Part shown: piece after piece, positions 60,247 to 64,000 of the stretch | Layout: the number at the start of each line of letters is the position of its first letter | How positions within the stretch are numbered: position 1 is the stretch's first letter | Source: Allium sativum | Taxonomy: Eukaryota; Streptophyta; Magnoliopsida; Asparagales; Amaryllidaceae | Length of the DNA stretch: 64,000 bases | Direction: 5' to 3' | Assembly (NCBI GenBank): GCA_030737875.1 | Contig: CM060925.1 | Span: 484,157,514-484,221,513 of the forward strand | Made by a program: the position numbers and the translations under genes | Notes under the pieces: model-generated | What the model was told of the DNA's origin: nothing | The model's input: only the letters and a program-made list of their open reading frames with translations | Databases searched by the model: none

Positions 60247-60430
60247 GAGTTATCTGTTTCGCGTTGATTTGATGAGTGACATCATTTCTTGCAAGCATTC
60301 ATGTGTCGATATCGAGTTATCTATTCTATGTAGACTTGATGGGAGACATCATTTCTCATGAATATTCGTGTGATGATATCGTATTTTCTATTTATGTAAA
60401 CTTGACAGGTGACATCATTTCTCATGAGCA
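60247..60430 (+). repeat. three 67 bp tandem units in LTR
   Basis: Units begin at 60247, 60314 and 60381 with GAGTTATCT or GTATTTTCT. They share ACTTGATGGGAGACATCATT and TCTCATGA. Divergence is moderate. The 61-codon ORF across them is a product of the repeat. Confidence 0.85.
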
Positions 60431-61166
60431 GCTTTATCTTCGAAGTGATAATCTTTTGTAGCATCGAGATTTCTATGAGATATTCTATTGATAATTTTCT
60501 GAGCCTTCACATTCTTTATGTGAACAGTGTTTCTTTTGCATATATGCCATATTCTGTTTATATCTCTATTTCTATCTCAGTTAATTATGATGAGTACAGC
60601 TAAACCGATCCGTTTATTGTTTATTTTTTTTGTAAACAATACTCGGGTCAGATATAGTATTATAAATGCTTCTCCTTGACTGTAGCATGTACTAGCTCCT
60701 CCTTTTAGCTAACCGCACTTGTTTTAGTAGTTTTATCTTTCATGTATTTGACAAAGTGACTCATATGTGTATATATTCTCTTGTGTAGTACATGTATCTA
60801 TTATTTTATTATATAATGGATCTTGCATGACCATATCATATATGTCCACCATTTTGTATTATATTCACATTTATTTCCGTCTTAGTGATGTGAATATCTG
60901 CATCTGGCTCTGATTTTATTGTAATGTATTTTATATTGATTTCCGAATTATATATATCCACTGTGTAGTGGATTTGAACTTGAATTAGACGAGTCGGATT
61001 TCCTCATGAGATATAAAATTTAAGACCACATTATCTGACATGTTTAGCGCTTGTTCAAAGCTAATATACGGACGGTCGCTCCTCAACAACCTTATTCCTC
61101 GGGTTAGTTGGCACTGTTGCTTGCAATGGCCTTGGCTAACGCGAGTATAAAGGTGGGGTTTACACT

Positions 61167-61179
61167 TGGTATCAGAGCC
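61167..61179 (+). promoter_or_regulatory. primer-binding site (initiator tRNA-Met)
   Basis: TGGTATCAGAGCC begins two bases after the LTR end (TTTACA, then CT). It is identical in sequence and spacing to the site of the 10.1 kb gypsy element. Confidence 0.95.
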
Positions 61180-61449
61180 AGGTTCAGAACAATATAAGAT
61201 ATTATGGCGAGGATCATTGTCCTTAGTCTCTCTTAGGAAATCGTGTTTAGGATTTAAATCGAGTCTTAGGACCCGTCATATCCTATCTTATATCATGATC
61301 CTTTGTTTGACCAATCGAGTTTGGTTTCATCTTTGTGAAGTCTTGGCCTAGATAAACTTTAAGTCCTGTCCCTTTCATGAGTAGAAATTAAGAATTGTTT
61401 CCTAGTTAGTTGAAACTATCTTCGGGGCTTTGTTTTGAACATTTTTAGA

Positions 61450-62295
61450 AGGAAAACTAGAGCCTATCACGGTCACTGTTTCTGATCTCGAAAATATCAC
61501 CCGAAATCTCCTCTGAGATCTCGTTTTGGGCTCCTTCCGAAACGAAATAGCAAATATCACTGTAAATATCCTTTCGAATATATCGCCCGAGATATTTAGA
61601 TATTTAACAATATATCGACCGAGACGAGATACTGGAACATCGTCCGAGATCTTGGTTTTTCTGGTTAAAGTTTAAATCCATGCCCGAACCAAAACAATAA
61701 TTAAAAAACTCAAATCTAGCTACGATAATCTCCTATAATTTTGCAATTTGCATGTTAAATGACCATACTGTATGTTCATATATGTTCCACAATGCTTATA
61801 ATTTTCATATTTGTCTTCTTTAACATACATGTTACCTATGAAATTATGTACCTTATGTTCTACTTATGAAGAACTTTTTAATGTTTTGGATCTTTTTATG
61901 TTTTATGTCTAACAATAATTCATGTTCATGGATCATATGTTGTAAGCACTAATCTATTTGCATTGTGTTATATTTCTGTTTTAGGCATATTACAATCTAG
62001 TGTATGATGATCTTTCATGAATTAAGAATAACAAATTGCTTTTACAATTCAAGTTTAAGTTACTATGATTTTAATAGCATTCATAACAATCATTTTGTAA
62101 GAATATCAGTTTTTAACATATCATGTACTCTGAGATTGTTCCGATATGAACTTTCAGACCCGAGATGGAAATCCGAGATGAACCCCCCAAGTTAGACTCA
62201 TCTCATCCGAGATCTCCCAAGATACGTGATCAAGTCTATGAAATTTCCAAGACGAAACGCAACGGATATCCGAGATTTAAAACCTTGATCACGAT
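61450..62295. repeat. CGAGATATC-rich segment with inverted ends
   Basis: The left end (TATCACGGTCACTG, TCTGATCTCGAAAATATC) resembles the inverse of the right end (GATATCCGAGATTTAAAACC, TTGATCACGATA). CCGAGAT and GAGATCTC words recur inside each end. The middle (61700-62130) is AT-rich. This could be a non-autonomous DNA transposon nested in the leader. No target duplication was confirmed. Confidence 0.35.
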
Positions 62296-62749
62296 ACCTT
62301 TTCTCTCTATTCCTTATGACGTTGGCTTCTGTGATTATCTCACTTAAGTTCTTTCGATTTGTGATCATTCACATTCTTTATGTCCAAGGAACTTGGGGCA
62401 GCATGTCCTTAGGTCCTATAAGGCGCTTTCTTTATATCTAAGTATAACAATTTTTCCAAACTAATGTTTTGTGAATTTTTTTGCATACTTACCTTGAGTT
62501 TTTGTTGCCCATTTATTTTGCTATTGAGACATCTTTATCTTTCTTTGGGTAATGATTGAGTATTCCCACTTGCTTTGAAGCGTTAATTGTTTCAAACAAG
62601 TAATTTTGTCTTTTCGATTGAATAAGGAATTTAATTAAATGTCTTGGTAAAAACGAGTGAGTCGACACATTTGCGTTTACTTCATCGATTAATTTTTAGA
62701 ATTAGTCAGTTAAGATTCGATTTCATTTCTTGGACGAAATCTCAGGAAT

Positions 62750-63760
62750 GTGTTTGGATCCTCGGTTGTTCTCATGTGTTGTATATCTTTATGTACATCC
62801 TTGTTGATCATCTTCGGTTGTTTTCATGTGTTGTATATCTATATATACATACCTAAGAGATCTCATGTGTTGTATATCTTTACATACATCCTTGTTGATC
62901 ATCTTTGGTTGTTCTCATGTGGTGTATATCTTTATATACATGCTTGAGAGATCTCGTGTGTTGTATATCTTTATATACATTTTCGTTGATCATCTTCAGT
63001 TGTTATCATGTGTTATATATCTTTATATATATCCATGAGAGATATCGTGTGTTGTATATCTTTATATACATCCTCGTTGATCATCTTTGGTTGTTTTCAT
63101 GTGTTATATATATTTATATACATCCCTGAGAGATCTCAGGTTTTGTATATCTTTATATACACATAATCGTTAATCATCTTCGATTGTTCTCATGTGTTGT
63201 ATATCTTTATATACAGCCATGAGAGATCACATGTGTTGTATATCTTTGTATACATCCTTGTTGATCATCTTCGGTTGTTCTCACGTGTTGTATATCTTTA
63301 TATACATCCCTTTGAGATCTTGTGTGTTGTATATCTTTATATACATTCTCACTGATCATCTTTGGTTGTTATCATGTGTTGTATATCTTTATATACATCC
63401 CTGAGAAATCTCATGTGTTGTATATCTTTATATACATCCTCGTTGATCATCTTCGGTTGTTCTTATGTGTTGTATATCTTTATATACATCCCTGAGAGAT
63501 CTCGTGCCTTGTATATCTTTACATACATCAATAAGGAGTTGACTTATGTGTTATATATCTTTATATACATCCTTGAGAGATTATTGTGTGTTGTATATCT
63601 CTATATATATCTTAGTTGATTATCTTCAGTTGATCTCATGTGTTGTGTATCTAAATATAAATCGATGTTGAACACTTTCGTTGGAGCTCGTATGTTGTAT
63701 ACCTTTATATACAATCGACGGGAACCTTGTGTGTTGCATAACTTTATATGCAACGACAAG
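62750..63760 (+). repeat. hairpin tandem array, about 22 units, dimeric period about 92 bp
   Basis: TGTGTTGTATATCTTTATAT, followed by ACATCC, recurs about 22 times. Spacings alternate between about 52 bp (linker with GTTGATCATCTTCGGTTGTT) and about 40 bp (linker with CTGAGAGATCTC). Each unit holds TGTATAT-CTTT-ATATACA, a 7 bp stem with a 4-base loop. The last two units change both arms together (TTGTATA/TATACAA, then TTGCATA/TATGCAA). The ORFs here (62644-63619) are artefacts of the repeat. Confidence 0.9.
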
Positions 63761-63792
63761 GAATTATCACATGTGTTGTGTTACTTTGTGAT

Positions 63793-63900
63793 GTCAGCAA
63801 CCTGGCCTTTATAGAAGGAACTGCTTTTGGGTAGTGTCAGCAACCTTGTCATTATGGTCAAACTGCTTTTGAGAGGTATCAACGACCTTGTTGATGCCAT
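63793..63900 (+). repeat. 43 bp tandem repeat
   Basis: GTCAGCAACCT(GG/TG) followed by AACTGCTTTTG occurs at 63793 and 63836. A partial third copy (ATCAACGACCTTG) begins at about 63879. It adjoins the hairpin array. The rest to the window end is non-coding. Confidence 0.75.
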
Positions 63901-64000
63901 AGGGGCAGACCCCCTTGTCGAATGGAAAAAAGACTAAAAGACTCCGTGTGATGATTTATAGTGGATTTTTTCAATTTGTTCATAAATATTTCAGTTAGGT

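Larger units (their letters stand above)
58381..61164 (+). repeat. 5' LTR (2.8 kb)
   Basis: It starts TGTAACAACCCGCATA and ends GTGGGGTTTACA. It includes a TATA box at 58680-58686, a cluster of CAGACGTCTG-like palindromes (59262-59490), a duplicated ATGGTTTCTAA...TTCATTATATGAA block (about 59777-59855) and three 67 bp tandem units (60247-60430). ORFs within (58584-58832, 60276-60603) have no domain. Confidence 0.88.
58381..64000 (+). mobile_element. 5' end of a further LTR retrotransposon (runs off window)
   Basis: A complete LTR (58381-61164) is followed by the spacer CT and a tRNA-Met primer-binding site, so this is the 5' end of a plus-strand element. At least 2.8 kb of leader follows with no gag frame before the window ends. 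The TGTAACAACCCG terminus and the primer spacing suggest a gypsy lineage related to the others. The leader carries an inverted CGAGAT-rich segment and a large hairpin array. Confidence 0.85.

Noticed and set aside
62750..63760. CRISPR-like regular repeats
   Set aside because: The spacers are themselves repeated, the context is a plant retrotransposon leader, and no cas-like gene is present.

Overview
The window is plant nuclear DNA, from a large, repeat-rich angiosperm genome. The evidence is Ty3/gypsy chromovirus pol genes of the plant Tekay type, primer-binding sites matching plant initiator tRNA-Met, a TRIM element, an En/Spm-like CACTA transposon, plant-type hAT and L1 relics, and a fragment resembling a plant eIF5B exon. 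The species cannot be named from the sequence. I found no intact host gene. Almost everything recognisable is a transposable element, usually broken and often nested, or a tandem repeat. All identifications come from reading the sequence by eye; no database search was run.

Layout, left half. Positions 1-7288 are the 3' part of a decayed plus-strand gypsy element with a 3.0 kb LTR. It abuts a minus-strand Ty1/copia gag relic (about 7294-9345) and a long dinucleotide-rich non-coding stretch. From about 13960 to 19400 there is a tandem array of about 265 bp units, split by a clean 3.5 kb solo LTR (15621-19132, target duplication GATTG). Next comes a minus-strand Tat/Ogre-type element from which only gag and the 5' LTR are recognisable (20250-23269). 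It is followed by small MITE-like elements, an L1 fragment, two tandem foldback MITEs, a compound microsatellite, a dead hAT transposase gene (27049-29502), a second L1 relic (31390-34570) and a very AT-rich, probably minus-strand LTR (about 34844-39703).

Layout, right half. From about 40815 one old LTR (the host LTR) is split by three later insertions. The first is a 6552 bp CACTA element (41051-47602, target duplication GCC). The second is a complete 10.1 kb minus-strand gypsy element (47672-57752, target duplication TCAAC). The third is a plus-strand LTR element starting at 58381 that runs off the window. The CACTA element lacks a recognisable transposase. It carries an eIF5B-like exon with splice-like borders, a second unidentified exon-like ORF, a copia reverse-transcriptase fragment, an array of short palindromes and a complete 331 bp TRIM with apparently identical LTRs.

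No working gene set is present. The gypsy elements have frameshifts, stop codons and substituted catalytic residues, so movement would need enzymes supplied from elsewhere. The items most worth a second look are the CACTA element's cargo, a roughly 22-copy hairpin array in the leader of the last element (about 62750-63760), the 265 bp array with coding-like units, and the tandem foldback MITE pair.
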